Below, piece by piece: positions 25,875 to 35,764 of a DNA stretch of 64,000 bases. Numbering within the stretch: position 1 is the first letter of the stretch; every line of letters begins with the position of its first letter. The stretch spans positions 186,001-250,000 of the forward strand of contig CAWDLZ010000002.1 of assembly GCA_963803265.1 (NCBI GenBank), given 5' to 3'. Below the pieces are notes generated by a model, which was not told the DNA's origin, ran no database searches, and saw only the letters and a program-made list of their open reading frames with translations. The translations under genes and the position numbers were made by a program. The stretch is from CAIKMD01 sp963803265. GTDB lineage: Bacteria; Pseudomonadota; Alphaproteobacteria; ATCC43930; CGMCC-115725.

Positions 25875-26150
25875 TTAGTCGGGCCGGTGTCGCTCCACAT
25901 CGAACCCGCTGGTGACGCGACCGAGCGCTGCCATCACAGCCTGGATCTCGCTGGGTTCGCCGCCGCCCATGCCTTCTTCCTCGGCCACCGCTAGCTCCGT
26001 CGCGTCGTAGGCCCAGCGGCACAAAATCTCAATCTTCTGCTCTAGCCTCAAGCTCGGGTGCAGGACAACATCTTCGGGCCGTCGGAAGCATGACGCGGGG
26101 TCGAGGATCGCCCGTTCGAGATCGACTTCTCCGGCTTTCGGCTTCGTCAC
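25875..26150 (-). CDS. Small conserved acidic protein of unknown function
   Basis: A 91-residue protein starting GTG at 26150 with GGGAGG six bases upstream. The central part VDLERAILDPASCFRRPEDVVLHPSLRLEQKIEILCRWAYDATELAVAEEEGMGGGEP matches a family of small alphaproteobacterial proteins that I know only as hypothetical. The EILxRWxYDAxELxVAEEEGM core is its recognisable mark. It is the first gene of the minus-strand series leading to DUF488 and nnrS. An ATG at 26198 would lengthen it by 16 residues but has no ribosome-binding site. Confidence 0.7.
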   Translation of the reverse strand: MTKPKAGEVDLERAILDPASCFRRPEDVVLHPSLRLEQKIEILCRWAYDATELAVAEEEGMGGGEPSEIQAVMAALGRVTSGFDVERHRPD

Positions 26151-26198
26151 GTCAGCCTCCCGTTCGTGGTTTCGCCGAACCCAGGACCCTGACTTCAT

Positions 26199-26571
26199 CT
26201 CCAGGCCGCGCGACGTCGTCGACGGCTACCGGCACCCCTAATGTGGTCGCATTGACCGCGCCAGCCTAGCCTTATGCCGCTCGGGGGCAATTAACATTAG
26301 TCTAGAGCGCCAAGCCCGAGACCGCGAGCCCGGTCTACAGGCCGATCCAGCCTATCTTCAATTCAGATCACTTTCTTCGCATTCAATCGGCCGCCCGCTT
26401 TAGACTATTATTGATTTAGATCAAGGCTCTTTTCCACGCATCCGGCCTATTTTTAAAAAGATTGAACTGCGCGAGTGGTAAGCAGTTTCTCCTGTCATAG
26501 AGCAGGCGGAGCGGAGATAGACATCGGCCACGGTGGAGAGTCCCCTTACGTGAACGGCAGGGAACCTGGGA
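26199..26571. other. Divergent intergenic region with an FNR-type box
   Basis: 370 bp between the minus-strand NO-related series and the plus-strand peptidase. AT-rich in its right half. Apart from the FNR-type box at 26411-26424 I see nothing to name. Confidence 0.5.
26411..26424. promoter_or_regulatory. FNR/FixK-type box in a divergent intergenic region
   Basis: TTGATTTAGATCAA, a perfect TTGAT-N4-ATCAA palindrome. It lies 260 bp from the start of the minus-strand series that leads to DUF488 and nnrS, and 147 bp from the start of the plus-strand peptidase. Either could be the target; the nitrosative genes are the more likely (inference). Confidence 0.6.
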
Positions 26572-27690
26572 ATGCAAGTCTTCGATTTCAAAGCTCGGTG
26601 GAAACGCGCTGCCCTCCTGATGAGGGAATACGGCATCGATGCTCTTTTCTTGATGAAGCCGGCGAATCTCGCCTACTTCACAGGCGACGGTTGACCGTGT
26701 GCCCTCGGGCTGTTCACGACTTCGCTCAACTGCGTGGTGTCGGTGCCAACATGCGACTATCTAGACGTGCGCGCGTTATCTGCCGCCACCGACATCCGGC
26801 AGTTCAAGAACGAAGAGGACATGTTCCATGGATTCCGGGACGTCATACGGGACCTCGGGCTGGTCGAGGCGACCATCGGGCTCGAGAAAAATTTCTTCGA
26901 TGCGGCGCTATTCGAGGTGTTCAAAGGCCACATCCTGCCGAAAGCGCAGGTCGTCCCGGCCACGCCCGTGCTATCCCGGCTGCGCATGATTAAGGAGGCG
27001 GCCGAGATCGACTGCATGCGCGAAGCCGCACGGGTGGCCGACGCGGGGATGATGGCGGCAAAAAAAGCACTCCGGATCGACACACGGGAAATCGATGTCG
27101 CGGGCGAGGCCGAATATGCTATGCGCGAGGCGGGAGCCGTAGGATGGGCATCCGCAACATACGTCGCCTCGGGTTCCCGTTCCGCAATAGCCCATGGCCC
27201 TCCCTCGCTTAAGGTCATCGAGGATGGTGACGTCGTTCAAGTACATGTCGCGCCCGTCGCACGCGGATACACGGTCGATCTATGCCGCACGCTTTTCGTC
27301 GGAAACGTGGCGTCCGAGGCCGCCAAGGCCCTCGAAACTTATCTCGAGGCCCAGGAGGCAGGGATAGCAGCGGCAAGGCCGGGTGCGCCGCTGCTGGGGA
27401 TCGACGACGCGATGAGCGCGGTGCTCAAGAAGAACGGTTACGGAGATGGATTTCTGCGGCCGGTCTTCCACGGTGTAGGAATGGATCACGAGGAGGCGCC
27501 GATTCCTGGAGGCCATGCGGTCATTCACGGCGAGGAAAAGGTCGAAACTGTCGAAATCGGGATGGCGCTCGCCATCGGCAACTGCGGCATCTATCAACCG
27601 AGCTTCGGAGTGCGAGCCGAGGATACGATTTGGGTAGGCGACAACGGCTCAGTTCCGCTCACGAGTTTTCCAAAAGCAGCGATAGAGTGA
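26572..27690 (+). pseudogene. M24-family (Xaa-Pro aminopeptidase-like) protein with one nonsense codon
   Basis: A single frame of 373 codons from ATG 26572 (MQVFDFKARWKRAALLMREYGIDALFLMKPANLAYFTGDG) to TAG 27690, interrupted only by TGA at 26692-26694 (codon 41), where relatives have an arginine (GDGRPCAL), so CGA became TGA. The creatinase N-domain is followed by the pita-bread fold. Several metal ligands look replaced: VQVHVAP where the first aspartate is expected, and AIGNCGIY where a TIEPGIY-type glutamate is expected, while HGVGMDHEEAP and RAEDTIWV remain. It may have been non-catalytic before the stop arose. Start at the internal GTG/ATG after codon 41 would give a pita-bread domain alone. 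Confidence 0.75.
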
Positions 27691-27986
27691 ACGATCGAAG
27701 CGATAACGACCAAGACGGTACGTTCGTCCATTCGTTACGCTGATTTTCGCAGGATTGCGCGCCCTCTTGTTTACACAGCGCTTCCACCGGCACAACGTAA
27801 TTGGAGATTTTAGGGGTGGGGTTGGCGTCCCCAAGGGGATTCGAAGCGCTGTTCCCACCGTGAAAGGGCAATCGTATTAATCGCATGTACCGGACGTATC
27901 GAGCCCGTCCCGAATCGAATAGCCCCTAGGTGTTTGGTCCCAGAGAATCGTGGTGCATTATATCGCGATCTCCGAAGGGACGAGCT
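27691..27986. other. Non-coding stretch between peptidase pseudogene and IS481 fragment
   Basis: Nearly 300 bp with no supportable gene. Its right part probably includes the left end of the IS481-type element, but no terminal repeat could be fixed because the right end of that element is missing. Confidence 0.4.
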
Positions 27987-28463
27987 ATGGGACAAATTCT
28001 TCACGGGAGCGCCACAACGACTGAGGCGGTCCGTCGAGGGATACAAAATAGTCAAGCGAGCTTGAGAGAGCTTGCCGGCCACTACGGGATCAACCCGAAG
28101 ACGGTTGCCAAATGGCGACGGCGCAAATCGGCTCACGATTCGCCGATGGGGCCAAAGGAACCGCATTCGACGGTTCTCACCAAAGAGGGAGAGGCGCTAA
28201 TCGTCGCCTTCCGCAAGCACACGCTGCTGCCGCTCGACGATTGTCTCTATGCCTTACAGGCGACGGTCCCGAACCTGACACGGTCGTCGCTGCACCGCTG
28301 CCTTCAACGCCATGGCATCAGCCGACTCCCTGAGACAGGGGGCGACAAGCCGAGCAAGAAGAAGTTTAAGCCCCGAAATCCCGTTCTAAGCGCGCGCGAG
28401 CAAAGCTGCTGCCGCCCGCACCGGAGCCGCGCCGCCAGCTTCGATTCGCCTTTATTAGACTGA
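27987..28463 (+). pseudogene. IS481-family transposase, N-terminal fragment
   Basis: Starts MGQILHGSATTTEAVRRGIQNSQASLRELAGHYGINPKTVAKWRRR, the N-terminal helix-turn-helix of IS481-type transposases. It continues to SSLHRCLQRHGISRLP and KPSKKKFK, after which the integrase core (normally FHIDIAEV and onward) is absent and the frame runs through unrelated sequence to a stop. Only the DNA-binding third remains, so it cannot transpose. Confidence 0.75.
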
Positions 28464-28509
28464 CAGCACCTCCCTGGTGGGTTCTAAACGTCAAGTTCTG
28501 ACCACTAGT

Positions 28510-28875
28510 TCACTTGGTGGGCACCTGTTGATCAAGCAAGCCCTTCGAGCCAGGTTTGACGGTCCGTGCCGAGTTGGGACTCGGCCCACTCGCCCCTTGG
28601 TCAACCAAGCCTTTGGAGCCGGGGTTGACGGGCCCGACGCCCGGTTGGTTTGATCCGGGTTTGTGGCCTATTGTGCCCGCGGTGTCGTGCACCGCTTTGG
28701 TGACTGGGTCCAGGATGGTTGCCGTTGACTGTCCCTTCGCCCCGCTGCTGCCGGCGCACGGCGGCTGTTTGGGACCTCCACACGTACTTGCGGCGTCTGC
28801 AGCTCCGCAGAGCGTCAGGAGCGCCGTTGCGAAAGCGCCAGCCAACGCCATGGCTGAATAGTGGTGGCTCCGCAT
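28510..28875 (-). CDS. Small secreted protein with PGSKGL repeats
   Basis: A 121-residue protein with a clear Sec signal peptide (MRSHHYSAMALAGAFATALLTLCGAADA) and a mature part rich in G, P, S and K. Near the C-terminus the unit PGSKGLVDQ recurs as PGSKGLLDQ, with related NPGSKG and KPGSNQPG segments before it. Two cysteines (CGGPKQPPC) lie just after cleavage. I do not recognise a family. It is surrounded by transposase fragments on both sides. The start ATG at 28875 is chosen because it begins the signal peptide; the frame extends further upstream without protein-like composition. Confidence 0.5.
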   Translation of the reverse strand: MRSHHYSAMALAGAFATALLTLCGAADAASTCGGPKQPPCAGSSGAKGQSTATILDPVTKAVHDTAGTIGHKPGSNQPGVGPVNPGSKGLVDQGASGPSPNSARTVKPGSKGLLDQQVPTK

Positions 28876-29230
28876 CTCTTGGCTTCCTCGAATTGCTCCG
28901 ATGGCGGCCGGAGAACGATAGCTCTGGTCGCATCCGATTGAACCCGCGTTGATGAACATCAACTGACTCATTTCGAGCACGGTCACGAACGTGGCATCTT
29001 GTTCGAACGCCACGAGGGAACGGCTTATCCGACATTCCCCGGATGACCGGGGATTCCGAGGGATGATGTTCCAATTCGGCCTCACGCACAAGGAGGTCCG
29101 AGGACGGCGCCTGCCGCAAGAGCCGAGAAACCGCGATTTGGGGATCATCCGACCTCCTGAGCATGCGTTTCCCATCATCGAGACGCACCTCGCCCCGTAC
29201 CTTGTCTTCCGTACAACATTTCCGCACCCT
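28876..29230. other. Non-coding stretch, nothing recognised
   Basis: About 355 bp between the secreted protein and a transposase fragment. Open frames exist on both strands but none has a start with ribosome-binding site or a family match. Confidence 0.4.
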
Positions 29231-29482
29231 TCATGCTGGCGCGGGCGGCGCCCGCAACTTGGCGATCAGCCCCAGGATATCGACGAACAATTTCCTCGGC
29301 ACCGCGACCTCAGCCATCTGGAAGGTGACGTAACGGCCATGGCTCACAACCTTCGCGCCGATCTTGATGAGTTTCGCGCGCAGGGTGGTCAATGACCACG
29401 GCTCCGCCGTCTCGGGCATCGCGAGCGTGCGCATGAAATTCCCGAGTGTTAATCGGCGTGGAGTTCGGATGCCGATCGGCAC
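29231..29482 (-). pseudogene. IS1380-type transposase, C-terminal fragment of another lineage
   Basis: The 83 codons include GNFMRTLAMPETAEPWSLTTLRAKLIKIGAKVVSHGRYVTFQMAEVAVPRKLF, the characteristic C-terminal tail of one branch of IS1380-like DDE transposases. It is not derived from the two IS1380 copies in this window, whose tail reads differently (AEFTTLRLRLIKIAARVVEGAARIRLWL). The catalytic core is missing. Confidence 0.65.
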
Positions 29483-29865
29483 GCTAGGCTACTGATCCAT
29501 TCGGCATTAGAGAGGTCACTCTTCGGCGCCTATTTACAATATTCGCAGTTAGTCACCGCTGGCCTTCAGGATGGCAAGTTGCCGGATAACAGTGTTCTTA
29601 TTGATGACGAGAAGGTCGACTCGGGGCTTGACAAGTCTCCGTCAGGAGATCGTGTTGGCTTAACGACCATCGGGTATCGGATGGGTGCGCAGTGTTGCGC
29701 AACGTTGCACCAAATTTTCAAAGCTCTGCTAGCGCGCGCGATTCGTGCTCGCAGGCGTGGGAGGCGAGGAAGGACCCAACCAAGGAGCCATCATGGCCCA
29801 GTGTAAAGGCCGCGCGAACTTTGGTAGATTTTGTGAAAACGCAAAAGCGATTGGGAGAAGCGGGG
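29483..29865. other. Non-coding stretch upstream of the TRAP binding protein gene
   Basis: About 380 bp. An open frame reads into the TRAP gene from 29692 but its added segment lacks a signal peptide and coding character. No FNR-type box was found here. Confidence 0.4.
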
Positions 29866-30879
29866 ATGAGCCAGAGGACCATGATCGCGATCTTGGCTGC
29901 AGGGTTCGTCGCCTTTTCGGCGGCCGCCCGGGCTCAGGAAATTTCGCTCATTTTCGCGCCAGGCGATCCGGCCGGCACGCGCATCGAAAAGGAATTTCTG
30001 GAGCCATGGACGCAGCGTATCAACGCTGCGGGCAAGGGTGTCCTGAAAATCGACAAGCGCGACGGGACTGCAATCGTCAACAAGAACAATGCATATGACC
30101 GTGTGATGAGCGATGTCGTCCAGATTGGCTTCATCCTTTTCAGTTACGTGAGCGGGAAGATCGATGCCGGCAATGTGGCCGGCTTGCCTTTCGTCGACAA
30201 TGCAACGGATGGCTCGGTCGCATTGTGGCGGCTTTACGCGAGCGGTGCGCTTAATGCCCAATTTAATGAGGCTATTCCCCTCGTTCTCTTTGCCGTCTCT
30301 CAGTCGCAGCTCCACATGGCTAAGCCTCTCAAGGATCCCCTCGACTGGCACGGCGAGAAACTAATTGCCCCAACCAAGGTCATTGCGGATATCGTCCAGC
30401 TCTTCGGCGGCTCACCTCTTTCCTTGGGTTCTGCTGAAGTCTACCAAGCTATTCAGCGTGGCACGGCCACGGGAGCGGTCACCAGTTGGCCCGCCTTCGA
30501 TACCTACAAATTGCAGGAAGTCACGACCTGGCATGTCAACCAGCCGCTGGGCACGGCAGCCGGCATGATTTTCATGGCGCGTTCCAAGTACAACTCGCTG
30601 CCGTTGGCCGCGCGCAAAGTGCTCGACGAGAATTCCGGGGAAGCGTCGAGTCGCGCGTTCGGCGCTTGGTGGGATCACGAGAATGCGCGCGGACGCGACG
30701 CCGTTGCGGCTTTGCCTGGACAAACCGTGATCACATTGTCAGCCGCGGATCGCGCCCGCTGGGCAAAGATAGTTCAACCTGCTGTGAACGAATGGGCCAA
30801 GAGCGTCTCCAACGGCGCCGAGATCATCGCGCGCTATAAGGCCATCATTGCTCGGGTAGAGGAAAGTGGAATTCACTAA
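29866..30879 (+). CDS. TRAP transporter periplasmic binding protein (DctP family), orphan
   Basis: A 337-residue protein with signal peptide MSQRTMIAILAAGFVAFSAAARAQ and the DctP/YiaO-like fold. Recognisable parts are VMSDVVQIGFILFSYVSGKI, LGSAEVYQAIQRGTATGAVTSWPAF (the segment with the substrate-binding arginine region) and AARKVLDENSGEASSRAFGAWWD. TRAP systems import organic acids using sodium gradients and need DctQ and DctM membrane subunits, which are not adjacent. It is followed 77 bp later by a Rieske oxygenase, so it may bind that enzyme's substrate and use membrane subunits encoded elsewhere (inference). GGGAG precedes ATG 29866. Intact. Confidence 0.85.
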   Translation: MSQRTMIAILAAGFVAFSAAARAQEISLIFAPGDPAGTRIEKEFLEPWTQRINAAGKGVLKIDKRDGTAIVNKNNAYDRVMSDVVQIGFILFSYVSGKIDAGNVAGLPFVDNATDGSVALWRLYASGALNAQFNEAIPLVLFAVSQSQLHMAKPLKDPLDWHGEKLIAPTKVIADIVQLFGGSPLSLGSAEVYQAIQRGTATGAVTSWPAFDTYKLQEVTTWHVNQPLGTAAGMIFMARSKYNSLPLAARKVLDENSGEASSRAFGAWWDHENARGRDAVAALPGQTVITLSAADRARWAKIVQPAVNEWAKSVSNGAEIIARYKAIIARVEESGIH

Positions 30880-30956
30880 GGTCCGCGTCGGGACTCGCCG
30901 CGCCTAAGCAATCAGGGGTAGAGTCAGCCACCAATGACGATTGGAGATGCGAGCAA

Positions 30957-32121
30957 ATGTTGACGCGCGAGGAGAACGAGCGTTTCACCCGCGTTGGGCC
31001 GGACACCCCGGCGGGCGAGGTGCTGCGCCGCTATTGGTGGCCGGTCGGTTTCACTGACCGTGTACAGGGCCCGCGGCCCCAAAAAGTGCGTCTTCTCGGA
31101 GAGGATTTCGTGCTGTTCCGCGATGGCGCAGGTCGGCTCGGGCTGCTCGAATTATTGTGCGCACATCGCAGAACATCGCTCGCGCTGGGTCGCGTCGAGG
31201 AGCGGGGCGTGCGCTGCTGCTATCACGGCTGGCTCTTCGATGGCGCGGGGCGCTGTCTCGAGCAGCCCTGCGAGGAAGCAAGTGAAGCCTTCGTCGATCA
31301 GGTACGGCTGAGATCCTATCCAGTGCAGGAGGTAGCGGGCCTCGTCTTCGCCTACGTCGGGCCACTGCCCGCGCCGCTCTTGCCGAAATACGACCTCTTG
31401 CAGTGGCAGGGCGGCAAAAGCGCGGTGTGGTCGATATTCCATCAGTGCAACTGGCTGCAAGCGGTCGAGAACGCCTGCGACGTGAGCCACGTGCCCTGGC
31501 TCCACGCTGGGCCCTATCCGGAATTCGCCGCTAAGAGGCCACGCATCGCCTGGGAGCGCGCGCCTTGGGGGCTCCATTACGAGACGCATGGACGGGTTTG
31601 TTGGCGTCGACACCGGCGAGGTGATCTTTCCCGGTCACAACCGCTTCGCCTCGGGCCGGCACGGCAAGGCTACCTCGCTACTTAAGGACCGGAACCAAGA
31701 CGTGCGGCACAACTTAGCGTTCCGCGTGCCGCTAGACGATGTGACCACGTGCCTCTACGTGCTCGGAATCTATCCTGACCGCGAAAACATTCGTGTCACG
31801 GTTGGCGAGCGCAAGCTTGCGCCAGGCCAGTATGAGGTGGTCGACGACGGTTGGTGGAATATCGCCTCACGCGACCAGGATCGCGCCGCGCTCGAGGGCC
31901 AGGGGCCGATCACCGACCGCTCGACCGAGTATCTCGCTCCATCGGATCGTGGTGTCACCCTGTATCGCGCGATGCTGCGTGAGGCGATGCGCGCGGTTGC
32001 CGAGGGGCGCGATCCGATCGGGGTGGTCCGCGATCCCGGCGCCGACCGGCTCATTGAGTTCGATACGCATCGCTACGACTTGGTACCGCCGCTGCGCGAA
32101 TTCGCTGCGGCGGCCGAGTAG
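30957..32121 (+). CDS. Rieske non-heme iron oxygenase 3 (one-base frameshift)
   Basis: A phthalate-dioxygenase-like oxygenase component beginning MLTREENERFTRVGPDTPAG. Rieske ligands: C68-x-H70 and C87-x2-H90. Catalytic iron: D175, H178 and H183 in ENACDVSHVPWLH. At about 31588 the sequence ACGCATGGAC carries an extra C; without it the protein reads HYETMDGFVGVDTGEVIFPGHNRF and continues through LAFRVPLDDVTTCLYVLGIYP to TAG 32121, about 387 residues. It follows the TRAP binding protein on the same strand. No reductase is adjacent. Confidence 0.87.
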
Positions 32122-32647
32122 GCGGCACACATGTTCAACAGGCTCGCCAAGAATGTGCTCTCCGCCCGCTACGTCGTCGGCTTGCGCATAAGATTCTCTT
32201 GAACTTTAATAAGCGGCGGGTAGGCCCGGCTGACGGGATCCGGCGCTTCGTCTACGAGAATTACGTCGTATCCGCGGCCGCAAGCTCGGGCGCCGAGATT
32301 CGTATCCCCGGTCGCGACGTTGCGTCAGGAAGTACTTGATCTGCAATGAGAGAGGTTCGGATCCGAGTTCCTCTCCCTCCGCCAACCAGTCCGAAGACCG
32401 GAGAAAAATCGGCTACCTGTCGACGATACGCGCCGATGAGCGGCGTTTGTCGAGGCGATGCGTTGGGCCATGGCGAGCTTCTCCCGCGATCCCAACTTCG
32501 CCGCCTAGCGTCTCGAATTCCCGGCTAACGCAACCCTGGCACGGCCGCCGGCAGACGTTTACGGGAAATTAACCGTGACGCGTCCAATCTCTTCGTCGTC
32601 CCCCGGCGCAACGATTGCCATTCGGGCGTCCGATTGGAGCGAGCGCG
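32122..32647. other. Non-coding stretch with one copy of a 62-bp diverged repeat
   Basis: A gap of over 500 bp with no called gene. At 32260-32321 lies a segment 58/62 identical to 35123-35184, in the same orientation (see the repeat entry). The remainder shows nothing recognisable. Confidence 0.5.
32260..32321. repeat. 62-bp direct repeat, copy 1 (copy 2 at 35123-35184)
   Basis: The two copies differ at only four positions and lie 2.9 kb apart, on either side of the AAA and DUF2459 genes. Read on the minus strand, both encode in one frame NVAT-x-DTNLGARACG-x-GYDV, and copy 1 continues open for about 30 codons (ILVDEAPDPVSRAYPPL). The pattern hints at a decayed small protein or an element end; no family is certain. 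Confidence 0.55.
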
Positions 32648-34270
32648 ATGCCCTTCGATGTACTCGCGGCCGATGAGTTCCTCGGCGAGCTCCAAAATCT
32701 CGTCCAGGCGCGCGCGCCCATTGTGCACATCAACACGCACGAAGAAGACCGATGCCTGAAACGCGTGCACGATCTCGCCAAGCGGCTGGATCGTCATGTC
32801 ATCGTGTGGAGCACAAGCCGAGGCTGCTATTCCTTGGAGCCGGCGGACGACCCCGAGACCGCCCGGCAGCGGCTGGCGGATCTCACGGCGGCGATCGAAC
32901 TGTTTGAAAAACTTGCGACGGCACGGGATCGCCACCCGGGCGGCTACGTTTTCATCCTTCTCGATCCCTACCCGTACCTCGGCGACAAGTCCGCCAATCC
33001 TATCTATCGCCGTCGGCTGCGCGATTTTGCCATCGATGTTCGCACGAAGGGGTACCACGCCAGCTGCCTCATCATTTCGCCGAATGCGAATCTCCCGTGC
33101 GAGCTGGAAAAGGAGGTTACGATCATCGATTTCCCGCTCCCCGATCGCGGGGAAATTTCGCATTACCTGACCGGCGTCGCGCAACGGCTCAGCGCCAAGA
33201 AGTCGATCAAGGTCAACCACGACCCCGAGCTGATTGGCAAGCTTGTCAACGCCTCGCTCGGCCTCACCTTGATGGAGATCGAGGGCGCGCTGGCGAAGGC
33301 GCTCGTCGAGAACGTCGCTTTCTCGCTCGAGGACGTGGAGAAGATGTCTCGCCAGAAGCGGCAAATCATCCGCAAGAGTGGAATCCTCGAATATATCGAT
33401 ACGACAAGCCTGGCTCTTTCAGAGATCGGAGGGCTAGAGGCTTTCAAGGAATGGCTTCGCATCCGCGCGGCGGCGTTGTCGCCCAAGGCGCGGGCATTCG
33501 GCATCGAGTCGCCCAAGGGCGTCCTGGTGACGGGCATCCCGGGTTGCGGCAAATCCTGGTCCGCCAAATGCGTAGCGGCGTCGTGGCGCCTGCCGCTCGT
33601 GCGGCTCGATATGGGCAAGGTGTACTCCGCGCTCATCGGCTCCTCGGAAGAGCATATGCGCGAGGCGATTCAGACGACCGAATCCATCGCGCCGTGCGTT
33701 CTGTGGATCGACGAGATCGAAAAAGGGCTGCCTCATTCGCACGGCTACATCGGCGACAGCGGCGTTTCCCTCCGGGTCCTCGGCAAGTTCCTGACCTGGA
33801 TGCAGGAGAAGACCGCGCCGGTCTTCGTCTTCGCGACCGCGAACCAGATCGACCAGCTGCCACCCGAGATCCTCCGTAAGGGTCGATTCGACGAGGTTTT
33901 TTTCGTCGATCTCCCGACCGACGGCGAGCGTAAGGAGATTATCGAAATCCATCTCCGTCGCGTGAAGCGCGAGCCGGTTCAATTCGATGTCGAGGAGCTC
34001 GTCCATCTGTCCGGCCCCGGTTTCCTCGGCGAGGGGCTTTGCCTCACGGGCGCGGAAATCGCCGCGTGGGTCAATGAGGCGCTGATCCACGCTTTCGATC
34101 GGACCCGAGCCGATGGAGTGCCGGGCCCCGCCGATCTTGCCATGGACGACTTTAGAACCGTGGCGAAACGAGCGGTGCCGTTGGCGCAGATGCGCCGCGA
34201 AGAGATCCAAGCTATGCGCGAGTGGGCCTCAGGGCACGCGATGGGCGCTTCGACGAAGGCGGCCGGCTGA
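32648..34270 (+). CDS. Ycf46-like AAA ATPase
   Basis: A 540-residue protein of the group annotated as Ycf46-like AAA proteins. The N-terminal 240 residues form a degenerate first ATPase-like domain (VHINTHEEDRCLKRVHDLA, FILLDPYPYLGD). The functional AAA domain has Walker A GIPGCGKS at 296-303, Walker B VLWIDE with D355/E356, a sensor-1-like ATANQ and an arginine finger in RKGRFDE (R413). ATG 32648 begins the conserved N-terminus. Homologues in cyanobacteria and plastids are involved in photosynthetic or carbon-response regulation, but for proteobacteria the role is unknown. It is monocistronic here. Intact. Confidence 0.85.
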   Translation: MPFDVLAADEFLGELQNLVQARAPIVHINTHEEDRCLKRVHDLAKRLDRHVIVWSTSRGCYSLEPADDPETARQRLADLTAAIELFEKLATARDRHPGGYVFILLDPYPYLGDKSANPIYRRRLRDFAIDVRTKGYHASCLIISPNANLPCELEKEVTIIDFPLPDRGEISHYLTGVAQRLSAKKSIKVNHDPELIGKLVNASLGLTLMEIEGALAKALVENVAFSLEDVEKMSRQKRQIIRKSGILEYIDTTSLALSEIGGLEAFKEWLRIRAAALSPKARAFGIESPKGVLVTGIPGCGKSWSAKCVAASWRLPLVRLDMGKVYSALIGSSEEHMREAIQTTESIAPCVLWIDEIEKGLPHSHGYIGDSGVSLRVLGKFLTWMQEKTAPVFVFATANQIDQLPPEILRKGRFDEVFFVDLPTDGERKEIIEIHLRRVKREPVQFDVEELVHLSGPGFLGEGLCLTGAEIAAWVNEALIHAFDRTRADGVPGPADLAMDDFRTVAKRAVPLAQMRREEIQAMREWASGHAMGASTKAAG

Positions 34271-34385
34271 GCGCGGCGTCGTATCTCGTTCCGTCTGAAG
34301 ATCGCGGATAGAAGACGACCTTTCTCTATCATCGGCCCGCCGATATGGGCATGACGCGTATCGTCTTGAAGGGACGCTAGAGAAT

Positions 34386-35045
34386 TTATTCGGTGAGTCT
34401 CCCCAGTTGACCAACCACCTGGTCGGCGAACACGACCCCGGAAGCGGTCACGGGCAAACCGCTCACACGGAGCGCTTCCGCTGTCCATCTATTGCAAGTG
34501 TTGCTGAGGCTGTAAGTTCCATTTGAGGCATAAAAAGCGCTCCCGGGATAAGGGCCATCATCGAGCCTGCGTGGCAGATGCTGCGGGTCCTTCTCAATGT
34601 AATCCCAAACGAACTGGGAGAGACGGTCGAGTCCTTCCTGCGAGACGTGGATTGTGAAGACGCTTGAACCGGCAATGAAGAAGGTGGTCGGAGACTCATC
34701 GAGAGGGATGACCAGGACTACCGAAGGCCCGGGCATGGCAGCCTCGAAGAGATCGCCAAGACCAGGGTGCGGGGCCATGTAATAGTCGCGCTGACCCCAG
34801 CCGAAGATGAAATACCGCGCGTGCGGCGAAGCGTTCCGCAATGAGGCGAGGGCCCCCGTCAGCGCGTTGGCCGGAACACCGATCTCGGTATGCCACCCGC
34901 TGGCGATCACGTAAAGGGTTTGAAGCTTCGGCGCTTGCCCGGCATATGGCTCCACGGGCGACACGGGCGACCCGGCGCAACCGGCGAGGCCATACGCCAA
35001 GGCGACCATGGCGAACGAGATGATGCAATTCCGGAAGCGGTGCAT
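34386..35045 (-). CDS. DUF2459 lipoprotein
   Basis: A 219-residue protein with a lipoprotein signal ending LAGCAG (lipobox cysteine at 23). The body matches DUF2459 (TIGR02117 type): VIASGWHTEIGVPANAL, YFIFGWGQRDYYMA and NGTYSLSNTCNRWTAEALRVSGLPV. The Cys/His/Asn arrangement of this family recalls papain-like hydrolases, but activity is unproven. It is alone, facing away from the AAA gene. Intact. Confidence 0.83.
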   Translation of the reverse strand: MHRFRNCIISFAMVALAYGLAGCAGSPVSPVEPYAGQAPKLQTLYVIASGWHTEIGVPANALTGALASLRNASPHARYFIFGWGQRDYYMAPHPGLGDLFEAAMPGPSVVLVIPLDESPTTFFIAGSSVFTIHVSQEGLDRLSQFVWDYIEKDPQHLPRRLDDGPYPGSAFYASNGTYSLSNTCNRWTAEALRVSGLPVTASGVVFADQVVGQLGRLTE

Positions 35046-35764
35046 CTCACAGCGGCGAGCGCGTGTCTTTCCGTCGGCATCCTAAGCCGTCCCACCACCC
35101 CGCTTCAACAAACTCGCCCGAAACTACGTCGTAGCCGCAGCCGCAAGCTCGGGCGCCGAGATTCGTATCCGCGGTCGCGACGTTCCGAAGGCGATGATGC
35201 TGAGCGGACGGATGCCGGCATCGCGACAGCGCAATCAGGCCCGGAATTCCGCTCTCCCCCGCGTGCACAATGACGTGCGCCTCAGGGCACCGGGTTAAGA
35301 CATGGGCAGGCCCTTGTCTGCCCCAAGACGAGCGCGCCGCATAACGATTTACGGGGAGCGAACCTGCACGGAGTAGCACTTCAGACGGGCACGGGCGAAG
35401 CCGGGGCACAGCCGATCGAGGCGTTGTTGCGGAGGGTCGCAGAGCGACAAAAGCTGTGGCGCCCATGGCGGCAGCGGCAAGGCGAGCTGCGGTTCGGGAG
35501 CCGGTCAGGGCGATCTTGCGCCAGAAATCTCCGAGAAGGTGAAGCTGTCCAGCGGCATGGTGCCTCCTATTCGACGGCGGCCTGGCGCTGGCGGAGGGCT
35601 ACTGTCGGATCATCGACAACGAGCCCCCCGGGCGCCGCGCCCAAATCTAGAACCGCAACCAACGTGCCAAGGACGAGAGGGCTACTGGATGACTGTTGAC
35701 GATTGGCTTGCGCCTCGGGGAGGTATCTTTCTCGACCGGGGCGGTGATGGAGCGTAGCGGGCGC
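35046..35764. other. Non-coding stretch with copy 2 of the 62-bp repeat
   Basis: About 720 bp between the DUF2459 and BON genes. It holds the second copy of the diverged repeat at 35123-35184. Several open frames exist on both strands, none with family resemblance or a convincing start. Confidence 0.45.
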
